From: Juglans regia
Taxonomy: Eukaryota > Streptophyta > Magnoliopsida > Fagales > Juglandaceae
DNA: 64,000 nt
NCBI RefSeq assembly: GCF_001411555.2
Contig: NC_049907.1
Location: 10,100,622 to 10,164,621, forward strand
Direction of reading: 5' to 3'
The position numbers and the translations under genes are program-made. Each line of letters opens with the position of its first letter. The first letter of the stretch is position 1. Below the pieces are notes generated by a model, which saw only the letters and a list, made by a program, of their open reading frames with translations, had not been told where the DNA came from and did no database searches. Below are positions 46,771-58,716 of this stretch, piece by piece.

Positions 46771-47940
46771 CGTCTCCTAGAAAACGTAATTAATGGGCAG
46801 CTCATATAATGCTATATTTGGTCTAAATAATCTAACAATTTATGTGGTTTATATATTTCCTTATACGTGACGGTGACACGTAAGATTTTTTTTTTTTTTA
46901 TTTCAAAAAGAATCTGATCAACACTAGAGAATATATTTAAAATTTATCTATTTAAAATTTATCTATTTAAAATTTATACTTAACATTATTCATTTAAAAA
47001 ATTAATGACGACCGACCAGAGTAATCACCATTAATTCAGCAGCTACTTGAAAGCGCGGCCACTTATCCATTGTGACAGCGGGCAGCCACTAGAGCGGCTG
47101 TAATTTGGCGGAATTGGTCAAGGGTGGCTACGGCGCTACGCAGCTATTTATTTATTTTTTTATAATTCATATATTTAGATTTAAATTTTATAATTTTTTT
47201 TTTTTTTATGGAATATAAATTTATGTTTGAATTGCGATAAATTTATTTCAAGAAAACATTTATACCACACATTGGTCGGAGACAGAACAAGAATAATTAA
47301 TTCTAGGAACGTACGCATGAGGCCGTGGTGACCCACGAAGCGAGAAAGGCCGGCTGTTGATAACATAAGATTTACGTATGAACTGACATCATCATATCCA
47401 CAAAAATGAGATGAAATAAATTTAAATAAAATATTAATAGAATGTTCTTTTTAATATTATTATAATTTAAAATTTGTAAAATGTTGAATTATTTTATATA
47501 TTTTTTATATAAATTTTTTAAATAATTATAATAATAAAATGAGATAAAATAAAATGATCCAAAGCTCAACAATCATGCTAAGTTGCCCAAACTCTTCCAC
47601 TCTTCTAGAAAGAAAAAAATTTATTCATTTTAATTTTTATCATTTTATCAGAATACGACATTAAATGATAAATTTATAAATAAAATATAATAAATAATTT
47701 TTAATTATCTGATAATACATTATAAAATAATAAAAATTAGAATGATGAGCAGTATTATTTCTCTAAATATTTTCTCTCTCCCGTTCAAGAATCCTCTCCG
47801 CCCTGGTCCAACACATTCTCGATATACCCGCACCAGCATTAAAAACAAATCACCAAAGGTCAAGTTCTAGACAATACTCAATTTTTACCAGCACCACCAC
47901 AATTCAAACGATCAAACAATTTACAAACACCACCCTTGTT
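46771..47940. other. Upstream region of the UGT72 gene
   Basis: No coding stretch. A GC-richer island at 47045-47150 and AT-rich family-C-like sequence at about 47400-47560 were seen. Distal promoter elements may be here but none is clear. Confidence 0.4.
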
Positions 47941-47950
47941 AGAATTTCTC

Positions 47951-47958
47951 TATATAAA
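47951..47958 (+). promoter_or_regulatory. TATA box of the UGT72 gene
   Basis: TATATAAA in the context CTCTATATAAACACC lies 111 bases before the start codon. A transcription start near 47985 would give a leader of about 80-85 bases containing an A-run (48036-48049). Confidence 0.7.
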
Positions 47959-48068
47959 CACCCTCACACCTTTCCCCAATTTCTAGCTCCAACCACCATA
48001 ACACAAAAAAAGGCTAGCTTGTTCTACATACACACAAAAAAAAAAAAAACATTTTGCGAATTGCTGCC

Positions 48069-49499
48069 ATGGAAGTCCTTCAATCTGCACAATCAAAAGC
48101 AACCCATGTCGCCATTCTTCCCAGTCCCGGCATGGGACATCTCATCCCCCTCGTCGAGTTCGCCAAGCGACTCGTCCACCTCAAACACAGCTGCATCAAC
48201 GTCACCTTCATCCTCCCCACCGACGGACCGCCCACCAAGGCCCAAAGGTCCGTTCTTGCCTCCCTCCCCACCTCCATAAATCACGTCTTCCTCGAACCCG
48301 TCGACCTCGATGATGTCCCCGGAGGATCCAGTATTGAAACCATCATTTCTATCACCGTGGCTCGCTCTCTTCCTTCCATTCGTGAGGTCTTGAAGTCGTT
48401 GGCTGAAACTAATAAGCTAGCCGCTCTCGTTGTTGACCTCTTTGGCTCCGACGCCTTCGATGTTGCCAGGGAATTCAACGCCTTGCCGTACATATTCTTC
48501 CCCTCCACGGCCATGGCTTTGTCTTTGTTCTTGTATCTGCCGAAGCTCGATCAAATGGTTTCTTGCGAGTACAGAGACCATCCTGAGCTGGTGAGAATTC
48601 CTGGGTGCATTCCAATTCACGGCAAAGATTTGCTAGACCCGGTTCAAGACCGGAAAAACGAGGCCTACAAATGGCTGCTTCACCACACAAAACGCTATCC
48701 CATGGCCGAGGGAATTTTGGCGAATAGCTTCCTGGAGTTGGAACCAGGAGCTATAAAATTTTTGCAAGCAGAAGAACCTGGGAAACCGACCGTTTACCCT
48801 GTTGGGCCGCTCGTGAATATGGGCTCAAGCGTTAATGTTGAGGGGTGCGAGTGTCTGCAATGGTTGGATGAGCAGCCACATGGCTCGGTCTTGTTTGTCT
48901 CTTTCGGAAGTGGTGGAACCCTCTCTTATCACCAGATTACTGAGTTGGCTTTGGGGTTGGAGAGGAGTGAGCAGAGATTCTTGTGGGTAGTGAGGAGCCC
49001 AAATGATGAAGATTCCAGTGCCACTTTTTTCAGTGCCCAAAGCCAGAAAAACCCTCTTGATTTCTTGCCAAAAGGATTTGTAGAAAGGACCAAGGGGCGG
49101 GGCTTATTGATTCCATCTTGGGCACCACAGGCCCAAGTCCTGAGCCATGGTTCTACCGGAGGGTTCCTAACCCACTGCGGTTGGAATTCCATTCTCGAGA
49201 GTGTTGTGAATGGCATACCTTTGATTGCTTGGCCTCTCTATGCAGAACAGAAAATGAATGCCGTTATGCTGACCAAGGACATCAAGGTGGCTTTGAGACC
49301 AAAGCATAACGAAAATGGGATTGTAGTAAGAGAAGAAATTGCCAGAATTGCCAAGGCTTTAATGGAAGGTGAAGAAGGGAAGGGGGTGAGGAGCCGCATG
49401 AAGGACCTCAAGGGCGCAGCTTCAAAGGCTCTGAGTGAAGATGGGTCTTCCACAAAGGCACTGTCCGAGCTGGCTCTCAAGTGGAAGAACAAAAAGTAA
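48069..49499 (+). CDS. UGT72B1: UDP-glucose-dependent glycosyltransferase, UGT72B-type (hydroquinone glucosyltransferase-like), 476 aa
   Basis: One uninterrupted exon encodes 476 residues, the usual length for the family. The start is the ATG at 48069 in a strong context (GCCATGG); the frame upstream has only a TTG. The N-terminal acceptor domain has PSPGMGHLIPL with the catalytic His24, and Asp123 in VVDLFGSDAFDVA as its partner. The C-terminal donor domain has the 44-residue PSPG box at 351-394, from WAPQAQVLSHG through HCGWNSILE to LYAEQ. All signature residues look intact, with the final Gln that favours UDP-glucose. UGT72B enzymes glucosylate small phenolics (hydroquinone, monolignols, chlorophenols) in the cytosol; the exact substrate cannot be read here. 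The 72B1 label is by closest resemblance. The gene is isolated, with no tandem copy in the window. The codons look GC-richer than the flanks, as in a working gene. Confidence 0.93.
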   Translation: MEVLQSAQSKATHVAILPSPGMGHLIPLVEFAKRLVHLKHSCINVTFILPTDGPPTKAQRSVLASLPTSINHVFLEPVDLDDVPGGSSIETIISITVARSLPSIREVLKSLAETNKLAALVVDLFGSDAFDVAREFNALPYIFFPSTAMALSLFLYLPKLDQMVSCEYRDHPELVRIPGCIPIHGKDLLDPVQDRKNEAYKWLLHHTKRYPMAEGILANSFLELEPGAIKFLQAEEPGKPTVYPVGPLVNMGSSVNVEGCECLQWLDEQPHGSVLFVSFGSGGTLSYHQITELALGLERSEQRFLWVVRSPNDEDSSATFFSAQSQKNPLDFLPKGFVERTKGRGLLIPSWAPQAQVLSHGSTGGFLTHCGWNSILESVVNGIPLIAWPLYAEQKMNAVMLTKDIKVALRPKHNENGIVVREEIARIAKALMEGEEGKGVRSRMKDLKGAASKALSEDGSSTKALSELALKWKNKK

Positions 49500-49647
49500 A
49501 ACTTAATTGGACTTTGCATACACCCAGTATATTTTGGTATATTTATTTTGTGTTTGTCTACAGCACATGCTTTGTACTATACTGTTATGTTTGGATTAGA
49601 AATGCTACGACGCATATACCATATACCACAATCACTTTATTAATTTC

Positions 49648-49709
49648 CTTTGTCTCTCTCTCTTAACATATAATGTGGGTAAGAGAGAGAGAGAGAGAGA
49701 GAGAGATAT
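49648..49709. repeat. CT/GA microsatellite pair forming a hairpin after UGT72
   Basis: CTCTCTCTCTTA and TAAGAGAGAGAG are inverted around ACATATAATGTGGG, and the GA tract runs on to about 49706. A transcript through here could fold into a stem of at least 12 bp. Confidence 0.65.
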
Positions 49710-52424
49710 GGGTGTCGCCATGGGATTGCACTACCTACACACAGCAACATGAGGTTGAAGCAAAAGGGATGGGACCCGACTATGTTTGAAATTTCGTTAC
49801 CTCTTAAAGAAGTGGTTGTCACTTATTTAGCCACAACGATCGAAGTGGGTGGTTGTTGTTGACGTTTGGATTATGTATAGTGGGTTTAAAACTTCAAAAA
49901 TCAATGTTAAAATTAAGTAAAAGAAATGAATGATGCATTGCTTACCTCTGTTATATTTTGTCCCAAAAGTAAAAGCGCCCATATATGCAATCTAGAAGCC
50001 TAGCTTATGGCTATTTGTCTGCGGATCATGATAAACATCAATAGGGCGGCTACAACAACCCTTAATTTCATAGTCTTATTCTTCTGGAAATATCGTTCAA
50101 TGCCTATTCTTTCAGACATTGGCCATGGAACATAACCAAATGAGTGGGAATCCCACAAGAACAATTAGAGCTGTAAGGTCATGAACATGGACAAGGCGCA
50201 AGTATATGAATGCGGAGGACGCTAGAATTGTCGTCTCGACTCTCAATAAAGAGGAAAGACCTTGACCAAGACTAAGGGCGACGATAGCTCAAACTGCAAA
50301 GGGAGGCAGCTTACAGCCTGCCTGCCAACGTTGACAGCAAGTCACCCCAATACTGTTCACCCCAGGGGTTGGGGTATAGACGTCTTTGGCTCGAAATTCT
50401 GGATTCATATTTTTGGAGACTATTGGATTTGAAAATTCTTTTCTTAAATTATCCGACAGAAAATTTCTTGTCAAATGCTTGTGCACGGTCGATCGACAAA
50501 GCCTGAGAGTGAAGACAACGAGCTGGGATCAACAAAGTCTTGTATACCTTTGTTTGATTGTAGTTCAACTCAATTCAGTCTAATTTTAATATAAGTCTAA
50601 CATCCAAACATCAAACTCTGAAATTATTATATTCAAAACTTTTTTGTACGTAAGATCTATAATTTTTTTTTAATTCAACATTTTTTTATACGAGAGATTC
50701 ACAACTTTTTCAACTTTTTATAAATACATATAAATTTATCTTAACATTCAAATATATTTAAACTCATCTTAACTAGACCCTACAAAACTTATTCTATCAT
50801 CTCAACTCATTACTATTTATAAAAAACTTAACTCAACTCAATTTAGTTTAACATTTAAACGTAGAAATCTTGTAACTTTTTTTAATATTTTTGATTTATT
50901 TTCTGGGTATCGACTGGAATAATTTTACAAAATCAAAAAATACTGTTATTGAGCACTTTCGAATGAAGATGAGGGACCTTGACCTTTTAAAGCATAGGTC
51001 ACTAAGCCTTTTTTTATCCACTCAAACTTCAATAATTTCAAAGCATGCAAACCTTTCCCACTTTGGCCTAATCTCAATTATTTGATGACCTTTCTCTACC
51101 ACATAGTGATCCATAATCCCAATACATTCAGGTGTAAATTATAATATAAACTCCACCTAAAAAGCCAATGAATATAAGATAAGACTGATCATTTTCCTAT
51201 AATTTCTACGTTGACGTATTTGAAAATATGTCAACTCCAAAATGTATTAATTAATTATTGGTAATGTGTACTATTCATGTATCACCTTCAAAGACTGCCG
51301 CCTTTTTTTCCCCTTCTCTTGAGACTTTAGTTAAAATATCAAGCTCGGTTTAGATTTAGATCTTTGCTAACATTTAAATATTTAATTTTTAAATTATTAA
51401 ATTCATCTCAATTCAAAATTTCTTTACACGTAAGATCTACAATCTTTTTTAACTTTTTATAAATACATCTAAAAAATCTTAAGTGAGTCTCACAGAATTC
51501 ACTCAACTATCTCAACTCACTATTATTTATAAAGAAATCAACTCAACTTAATTTAATTCAACTCAACATCTAAATGTATTAATCATTTTGTGTAAGGACA
51601 AGGTCTTGGTCCAACTGCTTAGCATGCCTTCTACTAACAAATTAACAGGGTAATACTATATATTATAATTATGTAGCGTCTACTTTCAATGTATCCAATT
51701 TAAAAATGTAGAGTGTTTAAAAAATATTTTTTTAATGTGATGTCATATTTATTTATTTATTTTTAAAATGAATATGCAAAAGTTGTAAATATCATTTCTA
51801 AAGTTAGTAATCCGGACCGGACTTGCATGAAATATTTTGAAAAATTGTGGAACCAAATTAAAGTCTAATGTGAGGGCCAAATTGTAAACTATAAAAAAAC
51901 CTAAGGGAAGCGAAGTTAGTTTTCGTAAAATTTTTCTCATAAAAGATTAGCTTAAATATTTTTTTATTTATTTTAATTTCCGAAAATTTGGAGGTGAAAA
52001 TCCCCAACCCACCCCCGGGCAAGGATATCCGCAAGTGGATCAATAAGGCTCAATCTGTTTTTAAAACAAAATATAAAAACTGCTACTTTTGTTCATTTAA
52101 AACTAATTATTTTAATTTTTTAAAGAATAATGTTAGAGAGAAATTATTATAACAGTATACACTTTACACTCATTGTATGATTGCTTCTAGTTGATTATTC
52201 TCCACACTCACTTAGAGATATGTATAATCTACATAATACCACACCATGTATGTAAAATGAATGTTCTTAATAATAACTTCTATCTATATTTATTCTTTTT
52301 TTAAAAACAAAATACATGAACGAATTTAGTAATGGAGAGTATTACTCTACCGACAAAAGTTAACGAAATGTGTATCGAATAGTGTATTGAAATTTTTTTA
52401 AGAAAAATGTCAACGCTTATCGCT
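49710..52424. other. Intergenic, no gene supported; AT-rich repeats
   Basis: Two segments at about 50555-50870 and 51340-51580 share TCAACTCAACTTAATTTA-type words, ACGTAAGATCTACAAT and CTAAATGTA, and are probably decayed family-C-like elements. The open frames here (50289-50583, 51749-52043) are not recognisable. Confidence 0.45.
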
Positions 52425-52600
52425 CTATTTGATCGTTTGGAAAGTTTTTTTTTTTTTAACTTAATTATTAAAGAAATAATTTTAAATATATTGACATTTT
52501 TTATTTTTAAAAATATTAAAAAATATAAATTAAAAAATTAAAAAAAATACAAAAATAATTAACAGTCATAATGAGTGGCTACTCTGGACTCTTTTTTTAA
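52425..52600. mobile_element. MITE, family B, diverged copy 5
   Basis: Its core TTAATTATTAAAGAAATAAT and the following AT block match the other family B copies. The ends are not clear. Confidence 0.5.
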
Positions 52601-52699
52601 ATATATATTTATGTTTATTTTAAAAAATTATTTGGTATCCGGTAGACAAAGCATTTTCCTTTAATAATTAACAAAATAAAAAAATCCTATACGTTTGAA

Positions 52700-55560
52700 C
52701 AAGAAACAGACGAGGGCAGAACTTGACGTGTCAATTTGAAAGTTTAGTGCTCAGCTGCTGCTGACCTCGGCATTACCTCACATGTGCGTGTGGAACCAAG
52801 GGTCCACCATAAATTCTAGAAGGAAAAGTCTGAATGCAAGCGTTTTGGTGGACCCCTTGCGCACGAAACGTTTTGCATTTTGCTGTGGACTGATCTCCGA
52901 GTTCCACCCTTGTCTCTTATTTCTCCACACCTATCAATTGGTATGAGAGCCACTACGATTCACTCTTTTTCGCTGCTAATGGCTGATTTCACAAAAACTA
53001 ACAAGGTTCGTTTGGAGCAACTTGAAGGAGTTGTTTCCGATTTACATCGCACTGTGCAAGAAATGAGTGTAACTAATCAATCCATTCTTCAGGAGTTTGC
53101 TAAATCCAACACTCGTTCATCGAGTCGGGACGAATGTCTTTATCGTAAAGGATCTTCCTGTAAGTCTCCTAAATAGTCGCGATTGTCGTCATGGCCATTT
53201 CGAATATTTGGTAATGTCCTTTGGATTGTGCAATGTGTCTTCGACCTTCCAAGCTGTTATGAATTCACTCTTTAAGATGCATTTACGTCAATTTATTTTA
53301 GTTTTTTTTATAATATTTTAATTTATAGTAAATCTTGGGCGGACTACCTTGTACATCTTTGGATTACGTTGGATATATTGGTTGCACATTCTTTTTACAT
53401 AAAGCCTTCAAAATGTATTTTTGGCCAAACTGAAGTTGAGTACCTCGGACATATTATTACTACGGAGGGGATGAAAGTTGATCAACGAAAAATTGAAGCT
53501 ATGACTCATTGGCCACGACCCAAAACAGTTACTGCACTGCAGGGTTTTCTCGGCCTCACCAGATATTATTGTAAGTTTGTGTGATATTATGGTCTCATTT
53601 CTTGGCCATTAACTCAATTGCTCAAAAAGAGGCAGTTCACCTGGACTGATGAAGCCGAAGATGTTTTCAAAATTTTGAAAAGTGCTATAACTTCTATGCC
53701 AGTTTTGTCACTTTCTAATTTCTTGGAAGAATTTCTAATTGAAACAGATGCTTCTGGATTGGGTGTAGGTGCGGTACTTTCTCAAAAGGGAAAACCGATT
53801 GCTTTTCTTAGCAAGGCAATTGGTCTTGCAAAAAGGCATGATCTACGTATGAAAAAGAGATGTTGGCTATTTTGGAGGCAGTTAAGTTATGGAGACCATA
53901 CTTGTTAGGCAAGCAGTTTAAAATTTGCACTAACCAACGAAGTTTACATTATCTTCTTGAGCAGTGTATCATCATTCCTGAGCAACAAAAATGGATTGCT
54001 AAACTTTTAAGATTTGATTATGAGATTATTTATAAACCAGAAAGAGAAAATAATGCGGCATATGCATTATCTCGTAGTGGGTGGGATTCTGAATTAACTG
54101 TTATCTCAAGTCCAATTTGGGAAGTTTGGCGTGAATTAAGGGTTGCCACTGAATGTGATTCGATTTTGGGTCCCATTATGCAGCAGTTGAAAGTTGATCC
54201 ATTATCTGTAGAGGACCATGTGCTGAAAGATGGGTGCATTATACGTGCATGTAGAATCTTGGTACCTGACTCTCCAGCTCTTAAGAAATCTCTTCTCCAT
54301 GAGTTTCATGACAGCCAAGTGGGTGGGCATGCTAGCCTTCTTCGCACCTATAAACGTTTGTCTCTTCTTTTTAATTGGCGAGGCATGAAACAAGACGTTC
54401 GATTACATGTCCAGCATCATGATTCTTGTCAATGTAATAAATATGATACCCGCTCCCCTGCCGGCCTCCTCGAACCATTGGGTCTTCCTTCGAGTATATG
54501 GACTGATGTGTCCATGGATTTTATAGTTGGTCTTCCCAAGTCAGCCAGTAAGGATACTATTTTTGTAGTCGTTGACCACCTCACAAAGTATGCCCATCCT
54601 TATAGTGCCAGGGATGTTGCCGATGTTTTTGTTAGAAATATCGTTAAACTCCACGGTATTCCTACATCCATAGTCTGCGATCGTGATTGGATTTTCATGA
54701 GTCATTTTTGGCGAGAGCTCTTCCGATTGCAAGGTACAACATTGCGCACTAGCTTGGCTTATCATCTTGAGACGGACGGCCAGACCGAAGTTGTCAATCG
54801 GTGTTTGGAACAGTATCTCTGTTGCTTTGTCCATGCAACACCAAAACGTTGGGAAGTTTATCTTGCTTGGGCTGAATTTTCGTGTAATACTTCATTTCAT
54901 AGTTCCATCCGCATGACACCCTTTGAAGCGTTATATGGCCGCCCACCACCCATCTTGAATTCATATGTTCTTGGATCTACCGTCGTAGCTGAGGTTGATA
55001 GTACTTTGCTTTCTTGAGATGGTATTCTTCGCCAACTCAAAGTTAACTTGGAAATTACTCACAATCGGATGAAGTTTTTTCGGTAGGAGATTGGGTTTAC
55101 TTAAAATTACAGCCGTATCGCCAACACTCTGTTCTTAAGCGTCCGTATCAAAAGTTGGCTAGCAAGTTCTTTGGCCCTTATCAAATTCTCGAACGTATTG
55201 GTAATGTTGCTTACCGTCTTCAATTGCCAGCTGATGCAAAAATCCATCTTGTTTTCATGTTGCTCTCTTGAAGCGTCGACTCGGGGACCATGGGGTTGAG
55301 CAACCAACTTTACCTCCATATGCTGATGATGGTTTACCATTACTACAACCTGATACTGTTTTGGGTGAACGTTGGGTTCAAAGTGCGAGTGGCCACGTAA
55401 GGGAGGCTTTGATTCGTTGGAATATATTACCTGAAGAGGATGCTATGTGGTAGCCTATTTTTATTATTAAAGAACAATTTCCAAACTTTAACCTTGAGGA
55501 CAAGGTTATTCTTACAGAAGGGGCGAATGATATGAATATTTTTTGGTTTTTTAGTTTTAG
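52700..55560 (+). pseudogene. Ty3/gypsy LTR retrotransposon, internally deleted and broken
   Basis: A primer-site-like TGGTATGAGAGCC lies at 52939. A gag start follows at 52979 (MADFTKTNKVRLEQLEG), but after about 53150 the sequence jumps into reverse transcriptase ([14 protein letters not shown]), so most of gag, the protease and the start of RT are gone. The RT active-site aspartates are lost (VFFIIF). The RNase H (ETDASGLGVGAVLSQ), the HHCC zinc region and the integrase (SMDFIVGLPK, CDRDWIF, DGQTEVVNRCLEQYL) can be read through to about 55015, and a C-terminal tail to about 55453. Stops and frameshifts occur near 53320, 53583, 53880, 55016, 55084 and 55270. No matching LTR pair was recognised. 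An hAT element sits just downstream. Confidence 0.85.
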
Positions 55561-55591
55561 TTTTTGGATGACTTTTTGGAGTTATTCCTGA

Positions 55592-56487
55592 TAGGGGTGT
55601 ACAGGAACCGACCAAACCGGCCGCAACCGACTGGAACCGACCGCCGGAGTCAGGAACCGGCCAGAACCGGTGAAGAACCGGCCGGCGTGCGGTAGATATT
55701 TGCTAAAACCGAAGTTTTCCGGTTCGGTCTCGGTTCAACCCAGGGAAAAACCGATGAACCGGCCAACCGATTCTATTTTTTTTTTTCATTTTATACCTAT
55801 AAGAAACGACGCCGTTTCACTTAAATGAGTGAAACGACATCGTTTTAATCCACATAGTTGAAAAAAAAAAAAGCAAACGGCGTCGTTTGGTTGAGACCAA
55901 ACGACGCCGTTTCATGATTAGGTTAAAATCTCCCTTCCCCTTTCTCGTTCTCATCTCCTTGCGCCGTTCTGCGTCTTAGTTCCCTCTCTCAGATTCTCTC
56001 GTCTCTGTCTCAGCTCCCTCTCTCTCTGATGCCGTCCCTCTCTCCCTCCATCCATTTGCGCCGTTTCATCCATTTGTTTTGTTTCAAGCTTCCATCTCCG
56101 ATTTGTTGAGGTTTGTTGATGGGGACCACGGTTCTTTTATTTTTCTCAGAGAGGGTACCGATAGTGTTGTGATAATGTGATATTTGTTGTGAATCATTTG
56201 ATATTTGTTGTATATCTTGTAATTTTGTGAATCTGTGATGATGGAGTTCGAGTTTACGTGTAACTTTCCTCAAACCGAAGTTTTCCGGTTCGGTTTCTGT
56301 GTTTCTCGTTCCTCTCTCTCTCTCTTCAAGCCGCCGACGACACCGACCGGTAGAAAATCGAGACCGACGTCGACGTTTTTCTTCCCCTTCACCGGCCGGT
56401 TTCGATCGAGATATTTTTTTTTCAGTATATCGGTGCGGTCTCGGTTTCGACTCTAAACCGAACCGATAAGTCGGTTTTTCACCCCTA
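55592..56487. mobile_element. Non-autonomous hAT transposon with 8-bp target duplication
   Basis: The inverted ends are TAGGGGTG and CACCCCTA. The direct repeat ATTCCTGA stands directly outside both (55584-55591 and 56488-56495). An 8-bp duplication with TAGGG-type ends is typical of hAT elements. Subterminal ACCGACC / GGTCGGTT-type words are dense: AACCG motifs at 55608-55770 and CCGGTTCGG at 55719 and 56282. The GACGCCGTTT motif occurs in inverted copies at 55807, 55882 and 55902. The 896-bp element has no transposase; the 55930-56100 segment resembles a CT-rich gene leader and may be captured sequence. Confidence 0.88.
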
Positions 56488-56495
56488 ATTCCTGA

Positions 56496-57436
56496 TAGAC
56501 ATGAGGTTGTTGCTGCTGTGCTAGTGGAGAGAGAGTAGCCGAACACTGGGGTAGGAATGAGAGAGAAATCTGGCATGGGGAGGAACGAGAGTTGTCAGCT
56601 TTCATTTTTCTTCGTCTTGGTATTTTTTCTTGTGTGTGTGTGTGCGCTTTTTTTTTTAATAAAACAAATTCTCACGTCAGCTGGGGTGCGTGGATTCGTC
56701 TGCCAAATTGTTTGTATATAGCGGATAGACTTCCAATGATAGGGGCTATGAGAGTGGCTACTGATTATTTATTTATTTAACGGTGAATGAAGTATTTTTT
56801 TTAATGAATTTGTGTCTTTTAGTAAGTATGTATTTTTTTAAAAAATTTTAAAAAGTTTTTAAAATGTTTGAAAAAAAAAACACATTTGATTTGATGCCCC
56901 CAAATAGATAAACCCCATAAGTCATTTGTAAAAACTTGGATCTCATTAATAAAAATTAATTTTTTTTATACTTATTTAAAATGAAATCTACTTTTTTATA
57001 AAAACTTACGCAAATGTTGTATATTTAAGATTTGGAAAAATCATTTCTCTTTCATATAACATAAACTTTATCCCTTAGCTAAACTTTTTCTTTTTTTGAT
57101 ATAACGTAAGTAAGAATAGTAAACTAAAAAAACAATTTTCACAATGTTAATTGGTGCATATAAGAGACTCATATCCTTGTTCATGCAAATTTCAAATAGT
57201 GTCGTGTTGTTTGTTGTCACGTACATGATGATTATAAAGTAGTCCATTTATGAACCAAATAAAAAATAATAAAAACTTAGGGGGAGGAGAGAAGGTACAT
57301 GAATCATGATGATTATCATGTGATGGATCTTATCTCAGATACGCATCTTTTATTCTATATTCCCAATGCATGATGGCGAGATCATGCATGTAGTGATTAG
57401 GTATCAAACAAACACATAATTTAATTTTATGCACAT

Positions 57437-57468
<32 letters not shown>

Positions 57469-57680
57469 GGTCAGGCCGACGTGATAATAATTACATAATA
57501 AAAAGGAGAAGGATAATCAAGATCATAAGAATTTAGTTAGCCTTTCGAAAGTTTGACAATAATCACCTACCATGGGTGGCTACCAGTTGGCAGCTCTATT
57601 TGTTTTTACACCTTAATTAACTTGCAGGCGTTCCCCAAGTCCCCTTATGACATATGCATTGTATTTGGATGATGTATGCA
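56496..57680. other. Gypsy 3' flank, MITE relics and (TA)n
   Basis: 56496-56780 continues the sequence interrupted by the hAT and may contain the gypsy 3' end. 56880-57045 resembles family D (CCCAAATAGATAAACCCCAT and on). (TA)n lies at about 57440-57464. No gene was seen. Confidence 0.45.
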
Positions 57681-57793
57681 AGCTTTAATTAAAAAATTAA
57701 TTTCTTTTCACGTGAGTCTTATGTTTATTTATTTATTTTTAAATAATTATACGGCGCTTGCATACTCACGACTGCAAGTATCATTTTTCTAAG
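57681..57793. mobile_element. MITE, family A, 5'-truncated copy 7
   Basis: It has AATTAAAAAATTAATTTCTT, TTCACGTGAGTCTTATGTTT and the right end CTTGCATACTCACGACTGCA, then AGTATCATTTTTCT. The left end is missing. Confidence 0.6.
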
Positions 57794-58677
57794 ATCAACA
57801 TGATAAAACTTACTTCCTCCAAACAAAAAAAAAAAAAAAATGATAAACTTACTTTTTTATTTTGTTGTATGATAAATTTTTATTTTCAAATCGACCGTGC
57901 AAGTCTTTCACTTATGTGGCGTCCCGAGCCTCCATCAATGATTTCTCAAGGAATCACGGTGTTCGAGATGTAAGCCGGTCGCCACACCCCTTTCCGTTCG
58001 TCGGAATCTTGTGTGCCTGCATGTTGAGCAGACATGTATAGTGAAAAGCAAGTTGTCACAGGAGTAAAGTCTAGCATTATTAATTTTTTAAAAAAAGTTA
58101 TTGCTAGCTTTTGTGTTAGAAAAAGTCTAAGCTATACGTTTCCAATTAACGGATAATAATAAATTTATGATTCCTTTATAACATTTTTACAATTTATTTT
58201 ACAATCAATCAATACAATCTGCATGCAATTTCATTAAAAATGTTTTTGACTTTATAATTATACCTTTTATTTTATATAAAGTTGTAAAATAATTTTAAAA
58301 GAGTTGTAAATTGATCATTGTCCTTTCACATATATATCACGTAATAACAATCAAAATTCAATACGTGTCAATCCAAACATTTAGCTAGCCTAGTCTACCA
58401 TTATATTAATGTATATTAATTTTGTTGGTTTAGGTACCAAAGTGGACTTGAACATATGTATATTAACGGTAGAGTTAATGAATATAGGTCTGGCCTATAT
58501 CTTGGCTTTCGATTTGTGAAATTCTTTAATCACAAAATAACTTCATAAAAATAAATAAATAAATAAGCTGATCATATAGTTTAATATCATAAATAAAATT
58601 ACAAAATTTTATTTACTATATATAAAATATATCATATTAAATCATCACACTAAATTACAAATTAATTTTTATGAAAT

Positions 58678-58716
<39 letters not shown>

